Shown in pieces: positions 24,201-36,335 of a stretch of DNA of 64,000 nucleotides. The notes beneath the pieces were generated by a model. The model did not search any database and had not been told where the DNA came from. It saw only the letters and a list, made by a program, of their open reading frames with translations. The stretch is taken from positions 2,914,001 through 2,978,000 of the forward strand of contig CM066304.1 in the NCBI GenBank assembly GCA_033807695.1, in the 5' to 3' direction. The stretch is from Daedaleopsis sinensis. Taxonomy: Eukaryota; Basidiomycota; Agaricomycetes; Polyporales; Polyporaceae. Numbering within the stretch: the stretch's first letter is position 1; every line of letters starts with the position of its first letter. The translations under genes and the position numbers were made by a program.

Positions 24201-27128
24201 ATCGGCGTGCTTCAGACTGGTGCGGTCGATAGCGTACAGAAGGGCGGCGAGACCTAGGTGTGTCGGGAGCGGTGTCTTGGTGATGTAGTCGGTGACATAG
24301 TAGATCAAGGACTTTGCACCCTCACCCGAACCGATGTGCTTTATATCCATGTTACACTTCATGAGGAACACCACTAAGTCGTTGTAGTTAGCGATCCTGG
24401 GGTGTAGACGACGGAGCAATATCGACCCTGTCTCATCGTCGATGACCGTATTTGCCCTGGTAGAGCCATCTATACGCATCCGACAGTTAGCGTCGACGCG
24501 TGGCTCCGCTGACTTTAAGTACTTCCAGCATGTCTCCGTATGTTCGTGCCAGTTGTATTGCTCCACCAATTCGTTGACATAGGTGGTGTACCGCCTTGAA
24601 AATTCCTCGGGATCTGTGAAGTTCGCTAAGAGTGGGCCGGTCACCGTCCCGGGGTGCACGATCCCACTGGTTTCAGTCGCTCTCTGCCGTGGTGCGCCGC
24701 TGTCATTCACGTTCTCTTGCACGGTCAGTGTCCCGAGGAACTCTGTTTTAATGATATGTTCCAGCCACTGGAACATTTCGGTTTGGTACTGCTCCGAGGA
24801 CATCATCATGTCCCGGAGATGTTGTGGAGACGGATGCCCTTCGATCCATATCAGCATGTGACAGTGCAGCGTTCCTCTTGCCTGGCATTCAACAGTCCCA
24901 TAGTACGCATTACATCTCCCCAGCAGCCCCGGTTCGTCCCGTCCATGCCGCAAAATTATATCTACGAAGGAAGTTATCATGACATGGAAGAATTTTGCAC
25001 AGGCACCGGGGTTCCGAGCCACAAGCAGTCGCCTCTGCCATTCAGTCATTGGTTCACCTGCTTCAACGTTCTCGAGGTCGATGTTGCGTCCTGCGAGCAG
25101 CTGCACTAGAGGATGGTTGATGTCAGAAGGATTGAGTGTGACAAAGAATGCCGGGGTGCCATGGAAATTCACCAGAGACCTGATTTCGTTTCTGAGCCGT
25201 AATCGATAACCAGTGGTACCGGGCAAATGATGGAGTACCGCACTTACCTTGTTGACGAGTGCTACTAATGCACGTTCCTTGTCGTGTTCGACCTCATAGA
25301 ACGGATTTGCCGAGAAGCGCTTTATCGTCTGCTCTAGCAATGCCCTGTCAATCGACAGCAGACGGCGTACGATATCCTGCTGCTGCGATACTTTGACGCG
25401 GAAACTGACCGAGTCACAAACCTGCTTCTTCTGAAGTATATTGTAGTACACAAACGCGAAGTCGGCGTCTTGTTCGAAAGGGCTATCATGGACCTGTAAC
25501 AGATATTTCAGTTGTTCTTCCATCGTTATAGAGGTTTCTCGGCTGGGGTGGTGGAAGGACCCGATGCCCCATGGGTCCAGATGTGGGAATAGCCACGTCA
25601 GAAGGCTGTCGTTCTCAAAATCGGGCACGAAACGCTCGCCGGCCTTGGAACGAACGAACTTACCGTGATGCAGACAGTGATATAAGGCCTTCAGTTTCAT
25701 ATCACGATAAGAGACGGGTGAATCGTCTCCACCGGTGTAACCTACGCTTTCCATAAGCAAGTCGTCGCCTTCAACCGGACCATCGGCGACTGTGTTGCGT
25801 GTGCTGTAGTCACCCGCAGCATCCTCTGCAGTAACGCTCTCCTTGATGAAACCGACGTCGAGGGCGCACGGTACACCGACCCCTGCCGCAGTGTCCTCTT
25901 CGTCCAGTAGCAGGGCCAGATTGCGTTCGCTGATACCATGGAATGAAGTGCTGCACATGTAGTGGAGATTCCGATCTATGAGGAATTGGATCATGGCGCG
26001 AACGACCGAGGGTCTTACAAGAACGGGACTCAACTTCTTGATAGTCTCTCGTGTCGGAGGGATTTTGCCCACGAATACAGCGCACGCAGTGTCGCGCACT
26101 ACAGACGGAGGTGGCGGGAGTACTGAATTCAAATGCGTCGAGTTCTGAGGCATGACGAGAACGTTGCCGCGGAGAAATTGTTGCTCGCCTCGAAATTCTT
26201 CGGCAGTGCCACTGCTTGTACCGGTCCGAACCTGACTGAAACGGTACGATATTCGGCTGCAACGTGCGCGTGACACCAGCAGCCGTTCGAATTGTGTGCT
26301 TCCGTCAAACGCGCTTCGTGCCCAGGCCGGCAATGCATCGTAGCCATAATACAGCCAGTTGGCCAGTGAAAGCTTGGGCATCCTGCCTCGGTCGACCAGC
26401 TCGCGTTCGCATATTCTGCATATCATGAGGGGAGCGAGTTTCCAGCAGTTCTGCATGCCTAGTGGGTCAAGGAGAGCACAGCGATATAGCGGGAAGTCGT
26501 AGTTTCGAGGTAACACCTCTTGCGGGAGGCCATCGTTTCGTAAAAGAGTGAGATCGAACCGCGAGGGGTCGATCCAGTGTGAGGTCTCGGAATCCGACCA
26601 GCGCGCACACACCGCGCAGACGGTTCGCTTGAAATGTTCTGTCTTGAACTTCGTCTGCCAATCGGAGATGATGCGGTTCTTCAACTTCTCGTCTGCGGCG
26701 TGCATGAAAGCTCTTCCGTAGCCATCCGCCCCGGTGGTCCACACGTTCCGTTTCTTTTCCACAACATGTGTCAGTCGCGCTTCCATAAGCCTTGAGAAAA
26801 CGTGCAAGGTATGCGGGCATCGCTGTCCGCAGTCATGTCGAAGGACCTTCTCACGAAGAGTAGCGAATCCGTCCCGCACGGCGACCGAGATTTCATGTGC
26901 GTGGGCAAGTTCGCGCAAGTCACCCGCCGTCCACATACTGTACGTGGACAAAACACGACTTAGTGTGCAGTTGAGCACCACGTCTTCGGGTTGTAGCCCC
27001 ATACTCGACACGGACATTTGCTCCGTCGCGAGCAGTGTGCGTCTGAAAGAATGGGTGAAATCTAGGCATGCTGGGTCTTCGCCATACCAGTCAAGCATCA
27101 TGCAGTCGGCCAGGGAAGCCACAGTCAC
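21228..27128 (-). mobile_element. Helitron Rep-helicase, full-length ORF
   Basis: A single uninterrupted ORF of 1966 codons. Cys-rich segments in the first quarter resemble the N-terminal region of fungal Helitron proteins. The HUH endonuclease motif is LHCHMLIW (about residue 753), which nicks DNA for rolling-circle transposition. The paired tyrosines YYVTDY follow at about residue 946. The C-terminal third is a Pif1-family SF1 helicase: Walker A GGVGGTGKSH (about 1486), Walker B YLIIDEVSM (about 1555) and the late motif VMLSRVRSFQG (about 1913). A frame this long without stops suggests recent insertion or selection. The expected termini (5' TC; 3' hairpin plus CTRR) were not found, so element borders are unknown. 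The UFD4-type fragment to its left could be captured cargo. Confidence 0.93.
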
Positions 27129-27836
27129 TGTGCGCCCGTTAGCTTAGACATCGCGATTGTGTTAAGCATAGCAGCTCACCACATGTGAGGTGGTCCACAT
27201 TCGTTGGAGTGTTTCTCAGCGTAGTCCATACATCTACGTTTGTGGGTAACTATAAGCTGACGATGAAATGTCGGTTAGGTGAAATTGCGCACCCTCTGTC
27301 CTTTCACGTGCGCGGCCGCTAGCTGGATCACGGTCCGTACCGTAGTCGCCGTCGGCGAACTCTATGTGGTTCACCGGTTTAGACTATGTGATTAGAGAAC
27401 GGCTGTGGAGGCTCGTACCAGTCGGTTTTCCGTGCTGGTGGATAGGACTCAGCAAGTCGAGCTCGCGGGAAACCCGCAGCAGTGTCTCGTGCTGTGAGGA
27501 TGTCATGGCAGTGGTGCAGGGATGAAAGGCGGTTGCGAGCGGGTGCCTCACCCTCACCTTTCGAACCATTATTAGTGTACCCGGATGTGTCGGTTGAGCG
27601 GCGTGTAGACTATCGCTGACACCGTATGGAGTCCGGGGTCGCCGCGATTTTCGCCCGTCCGGGCTATTCGCGCCCCGAAGTCTTTCAATTATATCGCGAT
27701 AGGACCGTTGCGCGGAGTATCCACGCTCCGCCACGTCTTGAAGCTTCGAATAGTGGGCGTAAGGCTGCGCGCGCGCGCGGGACTTCTGCGATGCCGTACG
27801 GTCGCGGCTGTGTTTTGCACCGATAAATACGCTTCG
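27129..27836. other. region between Helitron ORF and R2 gene
   Basis: No gene. The divergent neighbours leave this stretch for the 5' end of the Helitron and the promoter of the R2 gene. A short GC alternation (GCGCGCGCGCG) lies near 27770. The R2 frame is open back to 27708. Confidence 0.45.
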
Positions 27837-29032
27837 ATGGTCGATCCACTCTCGTCATCGAACATGGCCGCCTCCTTAGAGCCCACCAGGAGCAGTGTCG
27901 AGCGTGGGGGGAGAGCCCCTTACGTCCTCTTCCCTATACAATACCCTCACGTGAGTCACCGCTACGGAATTGGCTAGATCGTCGGCTCTACTCACACGAC
28001 CGAAAGCTCTGGAACGCCTACAAGCTGGCGCAGTCGTCGTTCTGGACTGCAGACGAGGTGTACATCGGAGATGATGCGGTGCAGTGGAGAGAGGTCCTGA
28101 CGGACGACGATCGACGGTTCTTGTCCATCATCCTTGCGTTCTTCGCAGCATCCGACGGTATCGTTGTGGACAATCTTGCGCAGAGGTTCTGTGCCGAGGT
28201 TGATATCCCCGAGGCGCGGTGCTTTTATGCATTCCAGATGATGATGTGAGTAGTATTGGCGGTTTTTGCAGATAACACGATCTGATGCACCGAAGGGAGA
28301 ATGTGCACGCTGAAGTCTACAGCCGTTTCGTCCAGGAGCTGATTGAGGACGTGCAATGTCAGCACCGCCTGTTCTCTGCTGTCGAGCGGCTGCCAGTGGT
28401 GAAGGCCAAGGCGGACTGGTGTTTGCGGTGGATCTCTGACGTTAGCGTCGATCTTCCTACACGCCTTGTCGCCTTCGCGATTGTGGAGGGTATCTTCTTC
28501 TCGTCCTCCTTCGCGGCGTTGTTTTGGCTTCGCGAGCGTAACGTGATGCCCGGTCTCACATTCTCGAATGAGCTTATCGCTCGGGACGAGGGGCAACACA
28601 CGGCCTTCGCGTGCCTGCTGTACGCACACTTACACGTGCGCATCGCCACGGCTGTTGTGTACGAGATGGTTGGAGAGGCCGTTAAGTTGGAGCAAGCGTT
28701 TTTCTCGGGTGAGTGTTACGTTGCTTACATGCTCTATATCGTCGAAACGAATCACGGGCGTGCAGAAGCACTCCCTAACCCGCTCCCGGGGATGACAGCG
28801 GCCCTGATGTGCGACTACGTCGAATACATCGCTGACTTCCTACTACGGCGCCTGGGGTACGCCGAGATGTATCGTAAGGAGAATCCGGTAAGCTTCGTTG
28901 CCTGCTGCCCATGGCTCGTTGCTCACCGTGTGGCAGTTCCAGTTCATGCAGCGTACTGCTATGGATGCGAAGACCAACTTTTTCGAGCGCTCAGTGAGTG
29001 AATATCATGGTGCGACTGTGACTCTGGTGTAG
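27837..29032 (+). CDS. rnr2: ribonucleotide reductase small subunit (R2), class Ia
   Basis: Model: join(27837..27950,28007..28245,28296..28708,28766..28887,28937..29032), 327 aa; all four introns (49-57 nt) restore conserved motifs. R2 holds the diiron-tyrosyl radical that R1 uses to make deoxyribonucleotides from ribonucleoside diphosphates. All expected residues are present: D88, E119 and H122, the radical Y126, E182, and E216 and H219 in RDEGQH. The N-terminus before VLFPIQY is only about 30 residues, against about 60 or more in usual eukaryotic R2. The model also ends without the usual C-terminal DF tail that docks on R1. A further exon is possible: a donor at 29029 and an acceptor before 29072 would extend the frame to a SENSF segment. 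The frame is open upstream to 27708, so an earlier start is possible. Its partner R1 lies 15 kb to the right. Confidence 0.88.
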
Positions 29033-31270
29033 GTGTAGGTGGTTAGGAGACGACCGCGCGTTGTGTCCCCAGGGAGGATGAAAGTCGGTTGATGGCCGGA
29101 GGTGGCCCGTCCGAGAATTCCTTCTGTATGAATATTATCCTCTCCACTCTCAGTCATACGGCACTGCCTTGCGATCACTGGAGCGTGCGTGTATAGTTGT
29201 GGAACCTCTTCGGAGGTCGGCGAAAGGCCTCGCAGTCCGAATCTCGTGGCAGCGTTGCTGTTGGTAAAGTCGACCGGTGGGACGGTGATAGCGCCGATGT
29301 GAGTGGTTTGTGTATGTCGTTGTGCCGGACGCCTGGGTTGTTGTCGGCTTGTCGCCGGACCGGTATTCTTTCCTCATCATAGGGGCGGCGCATAAAGGAG
29401 ACGGACGGTGCGGTCCCGTTCCTCCAGACACCAGTACCATTTACTGGCGGCACGTTGCTGTTACCCACTGTGTCGTGCCGTCACGTCAGTATGGATCCGG
29501 TGCGTGCTTTACCACCTACTGACGAAATTGGAACGAGGTACATGTGCCACATTGCCATCGTTCGTTGTACCGTGACTCACGAGGTGTGTACAGTCGAGAC
29601 GCATTGACGGCCGGCCCGGACGCTCCGGGACAGCGGGCTGTCTTGGGATCCGACACCAGAGAGAACATCGTGGACCGACAACCCGGGGAATCCAGTGCAC
29701 CGCGAACAAACGGCTTCGGGCCCTCGTAATGCCTCATATTGCAGCGTTGATGTGGTGCTTACTGGTCCATACAGTCACATTTATCCTGTCACTCACCGCT
29801 CTCGCGGGTCTCGTGATAGCGGTGACGGCGCTGGGGTGGTGGTGATCGGTGTGCGAGGAGTCTCCGTCTCTACCGTACAGGCTGAGTTGATCCGGGTGGA
29901 GCAACGGTTGAGTGTACTTGTATTCGGCGAGGCTGTGAGTTCTTTGGTATGTCTGACAAGTTGTACGTAGGCACTGACCGAGTAACTTCGCAGCAAACTT
30001 TCCGTGTGCTCATTCACTTGGCGGCTTCGTCGGACGGACACGTCATGCCATTCGTGAATGTGCTGCCCCTCTCGGGCACAGATCCCGGTCCCGTAGGAGT
30101 GGAGGATCCCGGGTCATCTTTCGCCGCAGAGTTGCAAGGTCGACTGCAGCGTGACTTGCGTGACGCGTTCGACACCGATATATTGCCTCGGGCTTCGCCA
30201 CAGTGACAGGGCTTGCGAAATGTGCGTTTGAACCGTATGTACTTGATGATTTAGGTCGTGTGCACCACGGTACTCGACTGAGATGTTTGCCATATGTGAA
30301 TATTAGTGTCTCGCCGTCTATTGCTGCTACACGCCTGGGTATGCACGCACCTCGCAATGCGCGACGACGGTGGGGAAGGAAAATCGCAAGTGCGGCTCGC
30401 CACCCACACGTTTGAAATGGAGCTATTCAACGATTGATTGCGACCCGATGTTTCTTGTATGTTCCGGAGGGATCTTCAGTGCTACCCGGCTACCGAGGAC
30501 CGGATTGTGTTTGACCGACCCTTTCGTCGTAGCTTCAGTAGTGCTTTAGAAATCGGAAAGCGCTCCGGAGTACATGGGCGGTACGTTGCGCTGTATGACA
30601 GTAACTGCCGCACCGATGAACAATGAAATAGCCTGCACTCCCTCCCAAGAAGCCCATATGTGATAGCTTTTGGGAGTGTCTGGATAGCAAATCATCGGGT
30701 TCACGAGCAATTGCCCAAGACTGCGCATCGAGTACATCGGCCGACAGGTTGTCGCAGCACGAGCGCGACTGTAAAGACGAGGTACCTCGGTGACCGGTCG
30801 CTGCATGGAAGGAAGGATAGGAGGGCACAGCTCACCTGTTCCGAGCTCCGCGTAACTTCCAGTGTGAGCGTCGTATCGTACGCCCCAGAATAGTGTTACG
30901 TCCGCACTGCACGAGGTCCAGGCGAGGCGACGTTGTGACCGGTGTCGACGTTCGAGGGAGGCGTCGGGCCGACCAAAAACGGCTTGGGGGAGAGATCGCG
31001 GTGAGCAAGGGTAGGCGCGACGCTCGGATGACGGGGAACATGCTCGACGCGGCTGCGACGATCGACGGGACGGTCTAGTCAGGGCTAATGTGAGGTCAAC
31101 GAATCTACCGCAAGGCATTGCGATCGACGGCTAAGATGGAGGAGCGACGTTCGCCGTCGACACCGATCCGGCTGGGCCTGGAATAAGCTTTCCGGAGGTT
31201 CTAAGTTGGAGCGTCAAACTTGACGGAGGGTTGCCATACCCTCATGCCAGATGAGTTGCGACCAGGGTAG

Positions 31271-31362
31271 TCGTCCAGTATTTGCCAGCACGCACACACG
31301 AGCCGCGAGACTGTCCTCGTCCAGTACTCGGGAGCCCGCACACACGACCCCCGAAACTGTTC
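31271..31362. repeat. imperfect 46-bp tandem duplication
   Basis: Two units begin TCGTCCAGTA at 31271 and 31317. Both continue with a CGCACACACGA stretch and a GAAACTGT/GAGACTGT end. No function is apparent. Confidence 0.65.
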
Positions 31363-33283
31363 GCTCTCCCGTCTCTTCCCGCGCTTCGGGCACGATTCGA
31401 GACGAGACCGCCCCCGAGCGCGGACAGGGAAGGGAGCTCGCAGCCTCGGGACGTCCATGCAGCCAGCAACGGCCGCGATTGTCCGTCCGTTCATCGAGCT
31501 ACATCACCCAGAACGCCGTGGTCGGCGGTCTTCCACGGGCCCGCGGGGGGGGACAGTTGCATACCTCGAACTTCATCTCCCATCACGGCAACCACGCGCG
31601 TCCAACACGCCTAGGTGACGCGGAACGCTGTAAGTGCGCCCAAAGCCATGCTCTCCCGCGACACCTAGGGAGGGCGTGTTCAATGCAACATACAGATGTA
31701 TCGTGCATAACCAGATGAAGGACATACTTATGTACTACCACTGTGAATACAGTGGCATCTGAGGATGCGAAAGGGAGCATGATAGAGGAAAGACGTGACA
31801 TGGCCGGTCACACGGAAACCTGCACGCGTCATGTAGTGGGAGAGAGTTGGGAAAGGAAGAGGCGATGGCAGTCAGTATCACCAGTAAACGACAGTTGGTG
31901 GATCTACGCTGAACCATGAAGATGCGTGTGAGGACGAAGATGAAGATAAAGAACACGAGGTGGTCGACGCACAGCAGATCATGTTGTCCAGGTTGGTATC
32001 CCGTTGTGTCCCGGCACCATGACGTGCAATGTCTATCTCAGAGCTACAATCTCAGAGCTATGAAGAGCGAATGACTGACCATTAACACGAGCCAGGGCCG
32101 CAGCATTCTGACACTGTCGCATTCCGTAACAGGCGACATTTCTTGCGGACAGTCACCCCCCGCCGAGAAGAGCGGTCGACAACAGCACCAACGACGCTGC
32201 CCAAAAGTCTGCGGTGGCTAACACATATTGAAAGGGTTATGGTCATATACAGCGCCTTCGGCTGGGAGCACGCACCTAGTTGTCTACGCTGCCGTCATCT
32301 CATGTTTGGTCGGAGTGAAAGTCGGTGCTGTGTAAAGTTGGGGTGCAGCTGTGACGTATAGGTGAGCCTTTGTCTCGTGGCGGTCGTTATAGTTCGGCTT
32401 TCCTTCAGTACTGGTATCCATATCGACTTCCTGAGAGCCTGCAACGCGGTAGCACATATTTAGCTAGATCCACCAGCAAGTTGGGCTTCGCCGGCGGACT
32501 AAACAACACGGTAGTCTGATCTCAGCCTCAAGAACGATGTTCGTACTCGTCTCGTCTCTGAGAATAACGGGACTCAGACGGAAAGGAATGAGAACCGCTC
32601 ACCATGCAAATACATTCATGTGCAAACGAGCTGTGGAGCGGGGCGTGCGCATCATTCGATGATTCTGCCAGCCCGGGATGTCTTTCAGCGACTGCACACA
32701 CGATATGTACTCGCCAAGTTTCTATTTCCAATCAGCTCCGAACTGTATAGATAGCATCAGGTTTCGCAGGTTCAACCTTGAACGCTGAATCATAAAGCTC
32801 CAAATGACGAGTGGTGTCGTAGGTGCGGCATGTTGTGTCAGACGTAGGACGGGTTCGGATGTCGGAGGCGATACGGTTCTAGGCCTATAACGATTGACTA
32901 GAGTGCGACAGAGCACCCGAGCAGTCCTCCACGGGCAATTTCGGATGTCGTCGACGATCAACATGAACAGCTCACAGTCCCAACCCGGAGGGATCGGCGT
33001 CAACCGACCCGTTTAGGGTAGGCGTCGCCGGCGCCTATGTCGCTGTTCCTTCCATCTGCGGTACATGCAGCCGCAAGTCATTGTCCGAGAGATCCCTACT
33101 TACATGAGATAGTCTAGCACTGAGTACGAAGCACTGTGTTGAAGCTGCGTACCCAGAAGTTGGCCCATGAAGAGTAGGACGCATTGCGGTCTGTGTCCTG
33201 CAGCGGCGGGTTCCAGTGCTGATCAATGTCCTTGACTTGCACCCCAAATTTCAGGTGACCTAGACATTCAGGCAATCAAACGC

Positions 33284-33497
33284 GGAGACGACGGAAACAC
33301 TGCTGCAGTCATCGGATGACTGTCGCGCTGTTTTGCGGCGGAACTGTTCCGTCCTTCGGTCCCTGCTGGCAGTGAGGCACAGGAATAGCGTCGGGAGATG
33401 ACGGAAAATCTGCTGCAATCATCGGACGACTGTGGCGCTACTTCGCGACGGAATGCTTCAGTAATTTTTTTCGAGGGGCCACAGGAATAGCGTCGGG
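33284..33497. repeat. imperfect tandem duplication of about 105 bp
   Basis: The unit starts GGAGACGACGGAAA at 33284 and GGAGATGACGGAAA at 33394. Both copies contain CTGCTGCA(G/A)TCATCGGA and end with CAGGAATAGCGTCGGG (33380 and 33482). The copies differ by many substitutions and a small length change, so the duplication is old. Confidence 0.85.
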
Positions 33498-34366
33498 AAT
33501 ATCAGGACAGCGCGTTTTCAGTGTGGGGAAAAGGAACGTGTACGGAGAGAGGGAGAGTTTCTGCGTGACACAACCGGACAGGGCCAGATCCACCCGAGCT
33601 TCCGAGGTTACAGTCGCGGACTTGGCGGGAAACGTCCATTTCGGACTACTTCGTAAGTGTTCGTTCAGGTGTAACACTTGCACGGCCTCATGAACATGCA
33701 CAGCAACTTTGAAGCAGTGGCCAAGTTACCCCGTTCACTCGCAGGATTTGGCGGAATCGACGCATCCAATAAATCCTTGCAGGCTGGGCAACGCAACGAA
33801 CGTGTGCGCAATTTCCCCGCTTTCGCTCCATTCTATCGTTACGCAACTACGATGGATGTGCGTCGTTGCACACCAGCAAGGTTAAGGAGTCTACGAAGGC
33901 GCGGGATTCAAACGTAGCTTTTCATGTACGTCCAAGCCAACCTCATGTCCACTCGCTCACTGGGCCTTGCCCTTGCATGCAGTGCACACTACCAACCGGG
34001 TTCTGCGTCGACAACGACTTGTCCATCTTCATGCAGCGCGCCATATCGTTCGTCTACATGTCTCAGCGAACCAGCCGGGCCCTGCCGCACGACGAATCCC
34101 GGCGATGTCACGCTCCCAGCTACCATTGGAGAACGATGTCAGGCGGTTATCCACTCGACTTACGTACGACAAGTATCCGAACGCTGCCACTCCTCACAAG
34201 CACTCCCTCCAAGGATTGGCCGCTTTCGCAGGACGTCTGATTCACACGCTCGTGACCGGCGTAGTTCCGATATCATGTGTTCTAGCTCACCACCATTCCT
34301 TCGGCTATTCAGGACCCCCGGGCGTGGGAGAGATTCCGAGGTTATGCGGTAGGTGTGAAGCGTGGC

Positions 34367-34372
34367 TATAAA
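34367..34372 (+). promoter_or_regulatory. possible TATA box for F-box copy E
   Basis: TATAAA lies 256 bp upstream of the proposed ATG at 34628. The distance is long, so this is a weak call. Confidence 0.25.
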
Positions 34373-34627
34373 CTGGCTGGCGACGCGAATCAGCCATCCC
34401 ACTTAGATTCGATCCACCTCTGGCTCGCGACGTCGAACGTAAGTCTCAATAATTGAACGCTGCCGTTCCGTCTATGTCTGCTTGACTGATGACTCGGACA
34501 GGTCACCTCAGCAAGCTCTGAATCGTACAACGCCAGTACAGCATACCGGCGGTGCGCATTTTGCGTGTATATGAAGAGAGCCCCTAACCGACTGCTATGG
34601 TCAGCAGGTTCTTTGGTCCCACCGTCA

Positions 34628-35852
34628 ATGACGCGTTACAATTATTTCGGCCGTCCAGCGGTTGCGAACGCCTGCGAGGTTCAAACAACGGCCGCAATCG
34701 TTGTGTGAGTGTCCACAACTGCTTCACATGGCGCTTGGGCTGATCGTCGTCGGACTGCGTCTACTACTTGGACGCAGTCGTGAATGCTCGCTCGCGGCAC
34801 TGCTCACCGACGCCATGGACATCAACACCTTGGTGCGATGGAAGACAACGTGCCGCGCCAACTATCTCCACGCCGTAACGGCTCACCGTCGTTGCCTGAC
34901 GAGGCTCATCTTCGAGTTTCTCCCGTGTACGCGGGAACTCCTGCGCTTGTTATCCGATAACTGCGCGGTGGTTGGCGGTGAGGTGGCCCTGGCTTATTTC
35001 CTTCGGGACCCGGGGTTTTGTCCTTCCGTTCTCGAGATATACGTTGCGGAGGGTTGGTTCCATGACCTTGTGGCGATCATTTCCTACTCTGGACTGTACC
35101 AGGCCCATACTTCACTCCTCCGTGTTACTGAGGTCCCACAAGCCTTCGCGGAACTGCGTGGAGTCCGCCGCCACGCCGTGTTCTCTACCCGTTCCGGTCG
35201 CCACATCATCATCTATCAGTCCTCGACGATGAGCCCTTGCGGGCCTATCAGTCTTTGTTGGAATACAGCATTGATGAACTTCGTTACGGAGTTCACGTTT
35301 GGCTGTGCCTACATATCTCTCCTCGGGAACCGCAGGGCGTTGTACTCCGATCTCTCCTTGCAGGCCTTCACTGTCCACGAAAGGCGGACGCTCAGTCGGC
35401 TGATCAGAGCAGGATTTCGCTTTGCGATTAACCCCACGCGCTGGGAGGAGTATCAGGAAGTTCCGAACCAGGGCCGTCGTCTTCCGAAATCGATGTTCTC
35501 GTGTCGGAGGGACAAGTATGTCTGTCCGGACCAGGGGCGGTTCTTCGGAGATCCAGGGTCGTGTGTCGGGTTCGTCGATCCGTTGCGCCATGGGTACAGC
35601 GACATTCAGGCGCGCAATCTCCCGCCCTTTGGCCATATGCCCGTGTGGCGGTTGTGGACGTCCACCGTTTGCAACGGGGGATGTGCACATGCTGATCCTG
35701 TCTTGACGAAGGGAATACGGTCCATGTCCTGTCTTACACCTGACGACGCTGCACCTTTCCGAATCCCGCTTGCGCCTCCAACGGATCCGAGGTATACTCC
35801 CCGACGTGATGCAAAGCCCCTTACTCGGCGTCCTCGCCGGCTCACGATGTAG
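34628..35852 (+). CDS. F-box / nucleotidyltransferase-fold protein, copy E
   Basis: Model: join(34628..34704,34778..35852), 383 aa. The 73-nt GTGAGT...GCAG intron joins in phase 2 at the same place as in the paralogs. An unspliced frame from 34662 is open but gives no family-like N-terminus. The F-box is weakly conserved (ALLTDAMDINTLVRWKTTCR). The nucleotidyltransferase core reads VGGEVALAYFL and VLEIYVAE, with the DxD acids lost. The block NFVTEFTFGCAYISLL and the end CPDQGRFFGD, DPLRHG and PVWRLWTSTVC place it nearest copy C. The tail is Arg-rich. Copy F follows 484 bp downstream in the same direction. Role unknown. Confidence 0.75.
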
Positions 35853-36335
35853 ATAGATTGCTGCCATATTTACCCGATCTGAAATAGGCGGTAGATAATA
35901 GGAAATTTACCCCCCCTTCCGTGACTCCGGGCGTGAACTTTAATTGCGTCTTCCACGGGTGCCGATGATTGGGTATGTAAGTAGGTTCAGATCCTGTAGG
36001 ACACCCGATCGCGTGTGGGTGCTAACGATCCGACTATGTTCCACGCTTCTTCGGATGCGGTTCTTTGGGCGCTTCTTCGCGACCGGCGTCCACCCTTCTT
36101 CCTGTTAACTGTGAGAGCCGAGGTGCGAAGGCGCGCCAGTACTTCATCATGGCTTGCGACAACCGTCTGCGCTTTCCAGGCACTTCGTCTCTCGCCCTTC
36201 ACGCCTGGCATGGCCTTCAGGCTGTTACAGTCTAGCGCACCATTTTCCCGTCCCCCTCTGCCCCCTCGTGGTGAACCAAGTCCCCTCCACAACCTACTCG
36301 CTGGTGCGTCTGCGACGGAGGCCGTCGAGCAACAG
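35853..36335. other. intergenic stretch between F-box copies E and F
   Basis: An open frame at 36015-36398 overlaps the leader exon of copy F in the same reading frame, so a longer first exon is possible. Otherwise nothing is supported. Confidence 0.4.

Larger units (their letters stand above)
29033..34366. other. gene-poor stretch with small tandem repeats
   Basis: No gene can be supported in over 5 kb. Short frames around 29.95-30.42 kb (for example 29949-30206 and 30203-30415 plus) could be exons of an unrecognised gene, but no splice pattern convinced me. Two imperfect tandem repeats (31.27 and 33.28 kb) are listed separately. Confidence 0.45.

Noticed and set aside
21228..27128. Plain Pif1 helicase gene
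   Set aside because: The HUH nuclease motif and paired tyrosines upstream of the helicase identify a Helitron protein.
34662..35852. Unspliced start for F-box copy E
   Set aside because: The frame is open but its N-terminus does not resemble the family; the GTGAGT...GCAG intron restores the shared phase-2 junction.
35112..35867. 251-codon minus-strand ORF
   Set aside because: Shadow of F-box copy E, whose plus-strand family motifs are clear.
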